From contig NZ_RHNR01000033.1 of the NCBI RefSeq assembly GCF_003946025.1, positions 1 to 34,124 of the forward strand: DNA of 34,124 bases. The letters are read 5' to 3'. The stretch's first letter is position 1, and the number at the start of each line of letters is the position of its first letter. Source of the stretch: Lacticaseibacillus songhuajiangensis. Lineage in GTDB: Bacteria; Bacillota; Bacilli; Lactobacillales; Lactobacillaceae. Shown in pieces: positions 1-8,050 of the stretch. The notes beneath the pieces were generated by a model, which had not been told where the DNA came from, ran no database searches, and was given only the letters and a program-made list of their open reading frames with translations. The position numbers and the translations under genes are program-made.

Positions 1-210
1 TACACCGCCATTTTTCTCGGGAGCGGAATTTTGACACCGGTCTTGTGGCAAAATTCCCAGTGGAAGACGGCGCAGCCGGCTGGAACGGTCCCCGCTAACG
101 GAGTCCCTGTTCGCGAAGCTAATCTGCCCCAGGCCCGACCTTCGGCCGATTTTCATAGAAGCCATCCTTGCGGATGGTATTTTCAGCGCTTACGCTGACG
201 GACAGCGAAA
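1..210 (-). repeat. Structured intergenic repeat, copy A (partial, cut by window start)
   Basis: Read on the minus strand this matches copy C (about 16426-16770) over its whole visible length and, more distantly, copies B and D. From its 5' end at about 209 it holds the GTCCGTCAGCG start, a CCATCC-GCAA-GGATGG hairpin (about 152-168), a second small hairpin capped by GAAG, half of the long outer stem (118-139) and a hairpin pairing GGAATTTTG with CAAAATTCC. The other half of the foldback lies outside the window. No convincing protein frame is seen. It sits directly upstream of the ABC operon promoter and points away from it. Confidence 0.8.
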
Positions 211-215
211 AGTTC

Positions 216-279
216 AAAAGTGAGTTGACACTCACTTTTGCCGGGTGTACATTATGTGACGAGGTGAGTGGCCACTCAC
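216..279 (+). promoter_or_regulatory. Promoter with two TetR-type operators for the ABC exporter operon
   Basis: A sigma-A promoter with TTGACA at 225-230, a 17-nt spacer and TACATT at 248-253. The -35 box lies inside an inverted repeat, AAAAGTGAGT-TGAC-ACTCACTTTT (216-239). A second perfect palindrome, GTGAGTGGCCACTCAC (264-279), lies just after the expected start site. Both share the half-site AGTGAGT/ACTCACT, so one dimeric regulator probably binds both. The TetR protein encoded by the third gene (2291-2944) is the natural candidate; that assignment is inference. Confidence 0.8.
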
Positions 280-330
280 TTAAATTGATGGGCACGCCAC
301 AGAAGAGCGCGCCACTAAGAGGTGTTCGTA

Positions 331-1056
331 ATGACAGAGCCATTGCTCGAAATGAAACACGTGGAAAAGCGCTTCGGCAAACAGACCGTGCTGCAGGACA
401 TGAACTTGACCGTGTACCCTGGTCAGATTATCGGCCTGATTGGCCCGTCCGGTGCCGGCAAATCGACCGCGATTAAGACGGCGCTCGGAATGGAAGTCGC
501 TGACGGCGGTGAATCAAAGGTGCTTGGCATCCACCTGCCAAACCGGGAAGTGCTGGGCCGGATTGGCTACATGGCGCAAAGTGATGCGCTCTACGATTCC
601 CTAAGCGGGCGCGAGAATTTGAAATTCTTCGCGCAGATGAAGGGGGTCGCCAAGGACGGCATGACTGCCGCTATTAACCACGTTGCGGCGGTCGTTGACC
701 TAACAGAAGACCTCGATAAGCGTGTCTCCGGCTACTCCGGCGGGATGCAGCGGCGGCTGTCACTGGCGATTGCCCTGCTCGGAAATCCCGAAATTCTGAT
801 TCTGGACGAACCGACCGTGGGGATTGATCCCGCGTTGCGGCGCAAAATCTGGGCAGAACTCAACAACATCAAGGCGAGTGGTTGCGGCGTGCTGATTACC
901 ACCCACGTGATGGACGAAGCTGAACTGACTGATCGCGTCGCACTGCTGCTGGCCGGCAAAATTATGGCCTTCGACGCTCCTAAGGCGCTCGAAGAACAGT
1001 ATGGCGTGCCAACCGTTGAAGACGTCTTTCTTAAGGCAGAGGGGGCAGAGGAATAA
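331..1056 (+). CDS. ABC transporter ATP-binding protein (ABC-2 exporter)
   Basis: A 241-residue ATPase that should power the permease encoded next to it. The sequence shows a Walker A motif GPSGAGKST (residues 38-46), a signature SGYSGGMQRR near 135-144, a Walker B LILDEP near 156-161 and the H-loop histidine in TTHVMDEAE. This layout is that of the drug/lipid exporter type (DrrA/CcmA-like). The ATG at 331 is preferred over an in-frame GTG at 322 because AGAGGTG lies about 7 nt upstream of the ATG and overlaps the GTG. The stop overlaps the permease start by one base (TAATG), which indicates translational coupling. The promoter carries two TetR-type operators. The substrate cannot be read from the sequence. 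Confidence 0.93.
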   Translation: MTEPLLEMKHVEKRFGKQTVLQDMNLTVYPGQIIGLIGPSGAGKSTAIKTALGMEVADGGESKVLGIHLPNREVLGRIGYMAQSDALYDSLSGRENLKFFAQMKGVAKDGMTAAINHVAAVVDLTEDLDKRVSGYSGGMQRRLSLAIALLGNPEILILDEPTVGIDPALRRKIWAELNNIKASGCGVLITTHVMDEAELTDRVALLLAGKIMAFDAPKALEEQYGVPTVEDVFLKAEGAEE

Positions 1057-2246
1057 TGCGCGCATTTGCAATTTGTAAGCGAGTCTTGCAGGAACTCTTG
1101 CGGGACAAGCGCACCCTGGCGCTCATGTTCGTTGCGCCGGTGCTGATTCTTTTCTTGATGAAACTGATTTTTGCGGCCAATTCCACGACCAATGTGGATA
1201 TTGCCACGGTGGGCGTGCCATCGAGCGTGCGCACCGAATTGAACGACATCAAGCACGTGGCCGTGCACAAGAAGGCCACGAACAGGGCTGCACAGAAGAT
1301 GCTGACTGACCAGAAGGCGGATGCCGTAGTGCGGGAAACGAGCACGAACCACTACACCATCATTTACGCCAACACTGACGCCAGTAAAACTGCCGTCGTT
1401 AAGCAAGCCTTCAAGGCGGCGCTGGCGGCTAACGGCGTCAAGGAACTCAAGCAGACCGTCAAGACGCTCAGTGGCACGGTGCAAAAGCAGGCCGTTGTGA
1501 TTGCCAAAATGCAGGCGGCAACCGCTAAGGCAAGCGGCCAGACGGCAACGGCGGCTACGCCAAGCAGTACGTCTAAGCAGGCGCCAAGCAAGAAGGCGGC
1601 GACTGTTAAAATCAAGAACCACTACCACTATGGCGATAAGGACACGAGCTTCTTCGACAAAATTGTACCGATTCTGATGGGCTTCTTCGTCTTCTTCTTC
1701 GTCTTCCTGATTTCCGGGATGGCGCTACTCAAGGAGCGAACTACCGGCACGCTCAGCCGCTTGCTGGCAACACCCGTCCGGCGTGGTGAAATCGTTGCGG
1801 GCTACATGCTTAGCTACGGGATTCTTGCCCTGGTGCAGACCGCGATCATCGTGCTCGCCACCGTTTACATGATGGGGGTCGAGATTGTTGGAAGTCTGCT
1901 GGCCATCATGGTCATCAACTTCTTGCTTGCGCTAGTTGCGCTCGCCTTTGGAATTCTGATGTCGACTTTTGCCAGTTCTGAATTCCAGATGATGCAGTTT
2001 ATTCCGATTGTCGTGATTCCGCAGGTCTTCTTCTCCGGGATTATCCCGCTGGATTCCCTGGCTAGCTGGGTGCAGAACATTGCTTACATCCTGCCACTCA
2101 AGTATGCTGGAGACGCAATGAACCAGATTATCATGTACGGAACGTCTCTGATCCACCTAGGACCACAAATCGGGATGTTGCTGGTATTCCTCGTCGCTCT
2201 GACACTGCTGAACGTGCGCGGACTGCGGCGCTACCGGAAGGTCTGA
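1056..2246 (+). CDS. ABC-2 type transporter permease
   Basis: A 396-residue membrane protein with the ABC-2 permease plan. There is one N-terminal membrane segment (about 22-40), then a large hydrophilic extracellular part (about 45-200) rich in Lys, Thr, Ala and Gln, then five to six C-terminal membrane segments (about 205-390). The conserved region ERTTGTLSRLLATPVRRGEI lies between the first two C-terminal segments, and a later segment reads IPQVFFSGIIPL, both typical of the family. It is translationally coupled to the ATPase (1-base overlap) and followed after 44 bp by the TetR gene. Together they probably form a self-regulated exporter of a toxic or lipophilic compound; the substrate is unknown. 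Confidence 0.9.
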   Translation: MRAFAICKRVLQELLRDKRTLALMFVAPVLILFLMKLIFAANSTTNVDIATVGVPSSVRTELNDIKHVAVHKKATNRAAQKMLTDQKADAVVRETSTNHYTIIYANTDASKTAVVKQAFKAALAANGVKELKQTVKTLSGTVQKQAVVIAKMQAATAKASGQTATAATPSSTSKQAPSKKAATVKIKNHYHYGDKDTSFFDKIVPILMGFFVFFFVFLISGMALLKERTTGTLSRLLATPVRRGEIVAGYMLSYGILALVQTAIIVLATVYMMGVEIVGSLLAIMVINFLLALVALAFGILMSTFASSEFQMMQFIPIVVIPQVFFSGIIPLDSLASWVQNIAYILPLKYAGDAMNQIIMYGTSLIHLGPQIGMLLVFLVALTLLNVRGLRRYRKV

Positions 2247-2290
2247 TTCAGCTGGCGGGGCAGATGGCGTGAGTAAAGTGGAGGGGTATT

Positions 2291-2944
2291 ATGAGTGACG
2301 CAACGAACATTGATCAGCTTTTTGGCCAGGCCTTAGCGGCCGATGACAAGCTGCCTGTGAAGCAGCGAGCCATTTTGCAGGCGGCATTTGACCTGTTCGC
2401 TGAACAAGGCTTTGATCACACCACCACCAAGGACATTGCGCAACGCGCGGGTGTTGCCGAGGGGACGGTGTACAAGCGCTACAAGACTAAAGATGAGCTA
2501 CTAGACGCTGTGCTGGCACCGATGGCGACCAGCGTCGTGCCGAGTGCGGCGACTGAGTTTGTGGAGCTACGCCTTAAGGGTGATTACACCGACTTACACG
2601 CTTATCTGCAGGCAATCGTGGATGATCGGGTGGACTTCGTGATGGGAAATTACAAGTACCTAAAAATCGTAGCGGAACGGGTGCTTGCGGACAGTGATTT
2701 CAAGACCCGCATGTTGAAAATGGTTGGGCCGCGCGTGCTGACCCCAATTGTGGAAAATATGGGGAGCTTGCAAGCAAAAGGCCTGCTCATTGATTGGCCA
2801 GTTGACATCCTCGCCCAATTGCTAATTAGTACCGTATTTGGTTTGGCAGGGCGCATCATCTTGCTACCGCAACCAGTGGATGTTGCGGCGCAGAAGCGGA
2901 TGATGGTCAGCTTCTTGGAGCGAGGGTTGGCACCAGAAAAATAG
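2291..2944 (+). CDS. TetR/AcrR family transcriptional regulator
   Basis: A 217-residue regulator. The N-terminal helix-turn-helix is clear (about residues 24-72): RAILQAAFDLFAEQGFDHTT, then KDIAQRAGVAEGTVYKRYKT. The C-terminal half is the variable ligand-binding and dimerisation domain. GGAGGGG lies just before the ATG. It is the last gene of the exporter operon, with a terminator directly after it. Because the operon promoter has two palindromes of TetR type, it very probably represses its own operon and is released by an exported compound. The family is clear; ligand and targets are inferred. Confidence 0.92.
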   Translation: MSDATNIDQLFGQALAADDKLPVKQRAILQAAFDLFAEQGFDHTTTKDIAQRAGVAEGTVYKRYKTKDELLDAVLAPMATSVVPSAATEFVELRLKGDYTDLHAYLQAIVDDRVDFVMGNYKYLKIVAERVLADSDFKTRMLKMVGPRVLTPIVENMGSLQAKGLLIDWPVDILAQLLISTVFGLAGRIILLPQPVDVAAQKRMMVSFLERGLAPEK

Positions 2945-2952
2945 CAATGTAA

Positions 2953-2986
2953 GGCAGTCACTTTTATCGAAGTGATTGTCTTTTTT
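2953..2986 (+). terminator. Rho-independent terminator of the ABC/TetR operon
   Basis: GGCAGTCACTT (2953-2963) pairs with AAGTGATTGTC (2970-2980) with two G-U pairs, followed by six T. It starts 8 bp after the TetR stop codon. Confidence 0.88.
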
Positions 2987-3001
2987 GTTTCACGTGAAAC
3001 G
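2986..3001. promoter_or_regulatory. parS-like ParB (Spo0J) binding site
   Basis: TGTTTCACGTGAAACG contains a perfect 14-bp palindrome and differs only at the last base from the 16-bp parS consensus of Firmicutes (TGTTNCACGTGAAACA). It lies in an intergenic gap just after a terminator T-tract. In Firmicutes such sites cluster on the origin-proximal part of the chromosome. No second copy was found by eye in this window. Confidence 0.75.
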
Positions 3002-3071
3002 CGCCATGTAGTATCATTATCCCTTAGATAAACGGCGGGCGGCGGCTCGTCAGTAATGGTGGGGAATCGTG

Positions 3072-3977
3072 ATGACAGATAAGCAAAAGGGCTTGTTCTG
3101 CGCAATTTTGGGACCGGTCTTCTGGGGTGTTTCGGGGAACGTGGCGCAGTGGTTATTCAAGAACCCGGCAATTCGGCCGGACTGGTTAGTCGCCGTACGC
3201 CTAATGGGTGCCGGTGTGTTATTGATGCTGTGGAATCTGCTACGCCAGCGCGATGAGCTGGTAAAAGTACGCCGCACACCACATGCCCTGCGCGGCCTGT
3301 TCTTCTTTAGTGTGGGTGGGGTCGTGGTGTCCCAGTTCACCTACTTCTATGCGGTGAAGACGAGTAGTGCCCCGACCGCGACGATTCTGCAGTTCCTCGG
3401 GCCGGTGTTCATCATTGTCTACTTGGCGCTGCGCAACCGCAGCCTGCCGCAACGTATTGATGTGATTTCTATCCTGGTGGCGTTCGCGGGCATCCTGCTG
3501 CTGGTGACGCACGGCAAGTGGGGATCACTTGCGCTGTCGCCGGCTGGCGTTTTCTGGGGCGTTGGCTCCGGATTAGGGGCGGCGCTATACACGCTGCTGC
3601 CGGCAAAATTACTGCGCAATTTCAGTGCGCAACTGGTCACTGGCGGCGGGATGCTATTTGCGGCGCTGGTGTTGTCGCCACTGCTGTTTTTGCAGGGGCC
3701 GAGCAAAATTAGTGGTCTTGAGGTGTTAGGCATTGCCTACGTGACCATCTTCGGGACGCTACTGGCCTATCTCTTGTACCTGCAAAGTATGCGCTACCTG
3801 CGGCCGACCACGGTGGGGATGCTAGGCGTTTTCGAGCCGCTGTCGGCGACGATTTTTGCCATTGCATTCATGGGCGCGCATTTCGGCGTGGCAGAAGTGC
3901 TGGGCGGTCTGCTGGGGCTGTCGACGACCTTCTTACAGATGCTGCCAGTGGCCAAGAAGCAGCGCAAATTACAATAA
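3072..3977 (+). CDS. EamA/DMT family transporter
   Basis: A 301-residue integral membrane protein with about ten hydrophobic segments in two repeated halves, the usual EamA (drug/metabolite transporter) plan. The first half begins KGLFCAILGPVFWGVSGNVA; the second half contains YLLYLQSMRYLRPTTVGMLG and the E-P-L-S-A motif near residue 256, both typical of the family. Such proteins usually export amino acids or metabolites. The ATG at 3072 is preferred over the GTG three bases earlier because of the GGTGGGGA ribosome site about 8 nt upstream. It appears monocistronic, with its own terminator. The substrate is unknown. Confidence 0.9.
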   Translation: MTDKQKGLFCAILGPVFWGVSGNVAQWLFKNPAIRPDWLVAVRLMGAGVLLMLWNLLRQRDELVKVRRTPHALRGLFFFSVGGVVVSQFTYFYAVKTSSAPTATILQFLGPVFIIVYLALRNRSLPQRIDVISILVAFAGILLLVTHGKWGSLALSPAGVFWGVGSGLGAALYTLLPAKLLRNFSAQLVTGGGMLFAALVLSPLLFLQGPSKISGLEVLGIAYVTIFGTLLAYLLYLQSMRYLRPTTVGMLGVFEPLSATIFAIAFMGAHFGVAEVLGGLLGLSTTFLQMLPVAKKQRKLQ

Positions 3978-3986
3978 TGACTGATG

Positions 3987-4018
3987 CGGCGCGGACGAAA
4001 AAGCTTCGCGCCGTTTTG
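3987..4018 (+). terminator. Terminator after EamA gene
   Basis: CGGCGCG (3987-3993) pairs with CGCGCCG (4007-4013), followed by TTTT. It lies 10 bp beyond the EamA stop codon. Confidence 0.75.
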
Positions 4019-4045
4019 CTTATCTGAATTGGACAGAATTAATTT

Positions 4046-4082
4046 TGTGCCGGCACACGCTTTCACGATTTCGGCGTATACT
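4046..4082 (+). promoter_or_regulatory. Possible regulated promoter of the DXS-like gene
   Basis: A TATACT -10 box (4077-4082) has no good -35 box. The position where a -35 would lie is next to a perfect 12-bp palindrome, TGTGCCGGCACA (4046-4057), which could be an activator or repressor site. Tentative. Confidence 0.4.
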
Positions 4083-4114
4083 AACAATAAGAAAGCAAAA
4101 TTGGAGGCATCACG

Positions 4115-5866
4115 ATGAAGACACCGATTTTGGACCGCGTGAACGGCCCTGCAGATTTGAAGCAATTGAGCAGCCCTGAACTGACCGCGTTGGCAGCCGA
4201 AGCACGCAGCCTACTCATTCAGAAGTTGAGCGTGACTGGGGGCCATGTCGGCCCGAACTTGGGCGTGGTTGAACTGACCATTGCGTTGCACCGAACCTTC
4301 AACTCACCAGTAGATCACATTGTGTGGGATGTTTCCCACCAAACTTACACGCACAAGATGCTGACGGGTCGCAAACAGGCGTGGACTGATCCGGATCATT
4401 ATGGCGACGTAGGCCCTTACACGGATCCGCAGGAAAGCCCGCATGATTACTACAACATTGGGCACACCTCTACATCGATTGCGCTGGCTGACGGCATGGC
4501 CGTTGCGCGCGACCTGCGCGGCGACAAGGAGAACATCATTGCCGTAATTGGGGACGGCGCACTCAGCGGTGGCATGGCGTACGAAGCACTTAGCAACGCC
4601 GCCACCTTGCACTCTAATCTGATTGTGGTGCTCAACGATAACGAGATGAGCATCGCGGAAGACCACGGTGGCTTGTACAAGGGCCTCGCGGATTTGCGGG
4701 CGACAAACGGTGCCTCCGAGCACAACCTATTTAAGGCCTTGGGACTGGATTACACCTACGTGGCGGACGGCAATAATATTGACGCCTTGCTGAAGGCTTT
4801 TGCCCAAGTGAAGGATATTGACCACCCAATTGTCGTGCATGTGCACACCAAGAAGGGGCTCGGCTTTGCGCCCGCCATGGCGAATGAGGAAGCCTTCCAC
4901 TGGCACGTGCCGTTTGATGTGCAAACTGGGGCAGCACTCAAGCCGAATACTGCGCCGACATACGCTGACGTGGTGCTGGACGAACTGGACCGGCAGATTG
5001 CGGATGGCAAACCCGTTGTCGCCATTACCGCTGCGATTCCCGGCGGCTTTCACCTGAAGAAGTTCGCGGCCAAGCATCCGGACCGTTACTTTGACGTGGG
5101 GATTGCCGAACAGCAATCCATTACCTTCGCGGCCGGCTTGGCGCAGCAGGGGGCGCGTCCCGTTGCGTTTGAGAACACAACCTTCTTGCAGCGCGCCTAC
5201 GACCAGATGTCGCACGACCTTGGCGTCAACAAGCTTCCGGCTGTGATTGTCTACAGCGGCGGTCACGTTACGGGCGGCGATCCGACACACCAGAGCACGT
5301 TTGACCTGGCGATGCTGACGAACATTCCGGGGATGACCGTGTTGGTACCGACCAATGCGGGCGAATTGACCGCGATGTTACGGTGGGCACTCACGCAGAC
5401 GGCTGGTCCCGTTGCCATTCGTTTACCAGGTGGTCATGCGGATGACGTAGCGCCGGCAGCGGATTTTGACGTTAACAAAATGCGGGTGCTTCACGCCGGT
5501 AGCAAGCTCGCCCTCCTCGGTGTGGGTAGCTTGCTACCACTGGCGCAGGAAGTTGCAACACGCCTCAAGACTGAGCGCGGCATTGACGCCACGGTGATTG
5601 ATCCACGGCGGGTGGATGCGCTCACCGACGCAGACACGCTGCAACAATTGGCGGACTACGACCTTGTTGCAACCTTTGAGGAAAACAGTCTGGACGGCGG
5701 CTTTGGCCAAAAGGTCAGTGCCTACTTTGGGCCAAGCGCGGTACGGACGCTGAATTTCGGTGCCAAGCGGCGCTTTGACCACAAGCAGACGCGGGCGGAG
5801 CTTCTGCACGAGTACAAGCTGACGGTGGAAGACGCGACGGCGGCGATTGAGGCAGTGTTGCAGTAA
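4115..5866 (+). CDS. DXS-like thiamine-diphosphate-dependent transketolase family enzyme
   Basis: A 583-residue ThDP enzyme closest in motifs to 1-deoxy-D-xylulose-5-phosphate synthase. It shows GGHVGPNLGVVELTIALH with the ThDP-contacting His44, WDVSHQTYTHKMLTGR (71-86), IGDGALSGGMAYEAL with the GDG metal site (146-148), NDNEMSIAED (174-183), and DVGIAEQQSITFAAGLA with the catalytic Glu332. It differs from true DXS in two ways. It is some 40 residues short, and the DXS signature A-x-D-R-A-G-x-V-G-x-D-G-x-T-H-x-G-x-F-D is replaced by VYSGGHVTGGDPTHQSTFD (379-397), losing the Asp-Arg pair. Lactobacilli generally make isoprenoids by the mevalonate route, so the product may feed thiamine or pyridoxal metabolism, or the enzyme may have another role. 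GGAGG precedes the ATG. Family sure; reaction not. Confidence 0.82.
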   Translation: MKTPILDRVNGPADLKQLSSPELTALAAEARSLLIQKLSVTGGHVGPNLGVVELTIALHRTFNSPVDHIVWDVSHQTYTHKMLTGRKQAWTDPDHYGDVGPYTDPQESPHDYYNIGHTSTSIALADGMAVARDLRGDKENIIAVIGDGALSGGMAYEALSNAATLHSNLIVVLNDNEMSIAEDHGGLYKGLADLRATNGASEHNLFKALGLDYTYVADGNNIDALLKAFAQVKDIDHPIVVHVHTKKGLGFAPAMANEEAFHWHVPFDVQTGAALKPNTAPTYADVVLDELDRQIADGKPVVAITAAIPGGFHLKKFAAKHPDRYFDVGIAEQQSITFAAGLAQQGARPVAFENTTFLQRAYDQMSHDLGVNKLPAVIVYSGGHVTGGDPTHQSTFDLAMLTNIPGMTVLVPTNAGELTAMLRWALTQTAGPVAIRLPGGHADDVAPAADFDVNKMRVLHAGSKLALLGVGSLLPLAQEVATRLKTERGIDATVIDPRRVDALTDADTLQQLADYDLVATFEENSLDGGFGQKVSAYFGPSAVRTLNFGAKRRFDHKQTRAELLHEYKLTVEDATAAIEAVLQ

Positions 5867-6030
5867 ACAGCTCTGGCCAGCCTTAAATAGACGAACGATT
5901 ATTAATTCGCAAATCATCCGTTTTGATGCACCTTCATTTCCCGGGAAATGACTGATAATCGACAGGTTCTCAGTGCTCTTGGCGAGAGAGTTCGGCTGGG
6001 TGTTCTTGGCTAAGAGAACTAAAAATAACA

Positions 6031-6075
6031 CAAAATGGGCCATCACGAGTGTTCCGCTCGCGATGGCCCATTTTG
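6031..6075. terminator. Bidirectional terminator between convergent genes
   Basis: CAAAATGGGCCATC (6031-6044) pairs with GATGGCCCATTTTG (6062-6075), with CGAG/CTCG pairing inside. T-rich runs exist on both sides, and it separates the DXS-like gene from the leftward gene ending at 6104. Confidence 0.85.
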
Positions 6076-6103
6076 CGTTTGTGTTATGAAAGCTGAATTG
6101 AGA

Positions 6104-7075
6104 TTACCGATGTTGTTTCTTGCCGCGACGCAGCTTCCGCGCTGCCGCCATGCTGAGGGTGTGTTTCACTTCAGGCTGAGGCAATGCGCGTTTCATGGCT
6201 GGTTGCCAAGCAAGCGCACTGCGGTAGTGGGTCGCAAACGATGCCAAATCAGATTGGCTGGACTTCAACGACAGCTGGTTCAAACGTAATGCGATTTGGA
6301 AGCGCGTTTCGTCATCCGTTGGCGTCTCATCATTACGCAGATTGCCAATCAACATGGTTTTGGCCAGTTCATCGGCGACCGCACCGGCGCTGCCCATCTG
6401 TTCACCGATGGATTTGGCAGTGGCGCTGAGGTCGTAGAGCGGGAAGACGTAACGCTCAATCCATTTGTTGACGCAATTGAGGTAGTCCTCATCGTTCATT
6501 TTGTTCGGATCTTCACCATCCATGCGGGCGGCGACGTTAGCCATATCGATGACGGCCAGCTTGTCGGCGGCGATGATGAGGTAGGTGAGCGCTTCGATGG
6601 AGTTGTGATCAATGCGGTTGGCCTTGAGCAGGGGGTTCACCCGTGCCCAGGCCTTGGCAATTCGTTCGTCGCTGGTCTGCTGCTCAAGAGCGGCTTGCAT
6701 GCGGGTACAAACGTCCGATGCGGCGTCCAGCAAGGTGTCACGATTGCTGATGTGCTTGGCCGCGGCCATGAAGTTGAAGTACGTGGTGAGAATCTCCAGA
6801 ACGTGCGAAGCAGCATCATCAAAGCTCATCTCGATGCAGTCAATGACAACCTTCTGTACGGCCTGCCGGGATTCTTTACCCGTCCACCGCCGTGGTTCGC
6901 GGTCGAAGTCATCCAGCATGCTGTTGGTGTAGTCCTCGATGATGTACTGGATGTCGCGCTTGGTCGTGACCTCATCGCCGCGCCGAAAATCGGCGAAGTC
7001 ACGACTGTCCCAGAATTCCTGCAAGTTCTTATCGCTGTTGCCTTTGATACGTGTGTACCGTGCTGTGTTAGCCAA
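6104..7075 (-). CDS. Hypothetical protein, 323 aa
   Basis: I do not recognise this protein. It is 323 residues, soluble and charged, with no signal peptide, no membrane segment and no catalytic motif I can identify. Predicted character is mostly alpha-helical (for example a long stretch about 58-240 with regular hydrophobic spacing). The C-terminus is strongly basic: AARKLRRGKKQHR. The start is a TTG at 7075, chosen because AGGAGG lies about 10 nt upstream and the next residues ANTARYTRIKG follow without an earlier in-frame start. It stands between a bidirectional terminator and a leftward phosphatase gene, apparently with its own promoter in the 140-bp gap. It could be a lineage-restricted protein; no function is proposed. 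Confidence 0.8.
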   Translation of the reverse strand: MANTARYTRIKGNSDKNLQEFWDSRDFADFRRGDEVTTKRDIQYIIEDYTNSMLDDFDREPRRWTGKESRQAVQKVVIDCIEMSFDDAASHVLEILTTYFNFMAAAKHISNRDTLLDAASDVCTRMQAALEQQTSDERIAKAWARVNPLLKANRIDHNSIEALTYLIIAADKLAVIDMANVAARMDGEDPNKMNDEDYLNCVNKWIERYVFPLYDLSATAKSIGEQMGSAGAVADELAKTMLIGNLRNDETPTDDETRFQIALRLNQLSLKSSQSDLASFATHYRSALAWQPAMKRALPQPEVKHTLSMAAARKLRRGKKQHR

Positions 7076-7216
7076 GGTAGATTCCCCTCCTGAAAACCGA
7101 ATATCTCGATAAGTTAAGCATAGCAGATTTTTGCGACGATTTTCTGGATGGATAATTAGGATAATTGAAATTTGAAAGCTGCAAATTAGCGTTTGTGTTA
7201 TTTTTAGTGATTGATA

Positions 7217-7831
7217 TTACCCGAAAATTTGATTATAATCCCAAACAAAATAACGGTTATCCGCCAACTGGATCCTCGTGACACTCGTGTTGGCGGGTTC
7301 CGGCAAGCTCATCGGATTCGGAGTCTGGGTGGCAACCAGTGCTGCGGCCTTGACCGTGAAACCGTGGGTGACAACAATGATGTTGCCATCTGGCTGGGCG
7401 GCGGCCACTTCCTGCATGAACGCGGCAACACGCGCCTTTACTTGCGCAAAAGTTTCACCGTTCGTTGCGACGTTGGTGTAGCTGGGCAGGACGTCCTGCA
7501 ATACCGGATCAAAGACTTCCGGGTGCGTCGCCATCAGCTCTGCGTTTTGCTGGCCATCCCAGCTGCCGTAGGAAATCTCGAGGAGGCGTTCATCGACCTG
7601 CGTTGGCAAGTGCGCATCTTGGTTCAGAATTGCCGCCGTTTCGCGCGTGCGGTCGAGGGGACTGACGTATAGGCAGTCGGCAAAACTGATGTCAAAATGC
7701 GCGCGCAATTGGTCAGCCTGCTGTTGGCCTAGTGCCGTGAGGTGGGTGCGGTCATCGTTGATGGTGCCCTGTTTGAGGCCCATGGCGTTGGCATCGGTCT
7801 GGCCGTGGCGAATGAAATAGAAAGTAGTCAT
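7217..7831 (-). CDS. Histidine phosphatase (phosphoglycerate mutase-like) family protein
   Basis: A 204-residue protein of the branch-1 histidine phosphatase superfamily. The phosphate-accepting motif FYFIRHGQTDAN lies at residues 4-15, followed by a second conserved Arg in YVSPLDRTRETAAIL, a conserved Glu in RLLEISYGSWDG and the second catalytic His in IIVVTHGFTV. Such proteins include cofactor-dependent phosphoglycerate mutases and many small-molecule phosphatases; the short length suggests a phosphatase rather than glycolytic mutase. The ATG at 7831 is used because the catalytic motif starts three residues later and GGAG lies 9 nt upstream. A longer 234-residue frame exists, but its first 30 residues look untranslated. 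Confidence 0.9.
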   Translation of the reverse strand: MTTFYFIRHGQTDANAMGLKQGTINDDRTHLTALGQQQADQLRAHFDISFADCLYVSPLDRTRETAAILNQDAHLPTQVDERLLEISYGSWDGQQNAELMATHPEVFDPVLQDVLPSYTNVATNGETFAQVKARVAAFMQEVAAAQPDGNIIVVTHGFTVKAAALVATQTPNPMSLPEPANTSVTRIQLADNRYFVWDYNQIFG

Positions 7832-8050
7832 GGCGGTTGCTCCGTTCGTGGTAATGTGATTGCGTGTATTATCGCATACCACTGAATTTTGTCGAGCCCT
7901 TGATTGAAGAGTGGACTGCATTGCGGGCCGCGGTTGTAGGCCGATTTCTCACGTTAATTCAGATTGGTCAGAAGTCGGTCGGCATTTGTGGTGTAGGCTA
8001 AACTTAACGGGAGTGAACATTATTACCGGAAAATTCCACAAATTCACCGC

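Noticed and set aside
322..330. GTG at 322 as start of the first ABC gene
   Set aside because: It overlaps the AGAGGTG ribosome site used by the ATG at 331.
732..1628. Long leftward open frame of 298 codons opposite the ABC genes
   Set aside because: It lies wholly on the opposite strand of the ATPase and permease genes, has biased composition (Arg/Leu/Cys-rich) and no ribosome site; a shadow of high-GC coding DNA.
6296..7093. Rightward 265-codon frame over the unknown leftward gene
   Set aside because: The leftward frame has a good ribosome site, soluble-protein composition and a terminator; the rightward one has none of these.
7832..7921. 30-residue N-terminal extension of the histidine phosphatase
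   Set aside because: No family member needs it, the catalytic motif follows directly after the ATG at 7831, and that ATG has its own ribosome site.
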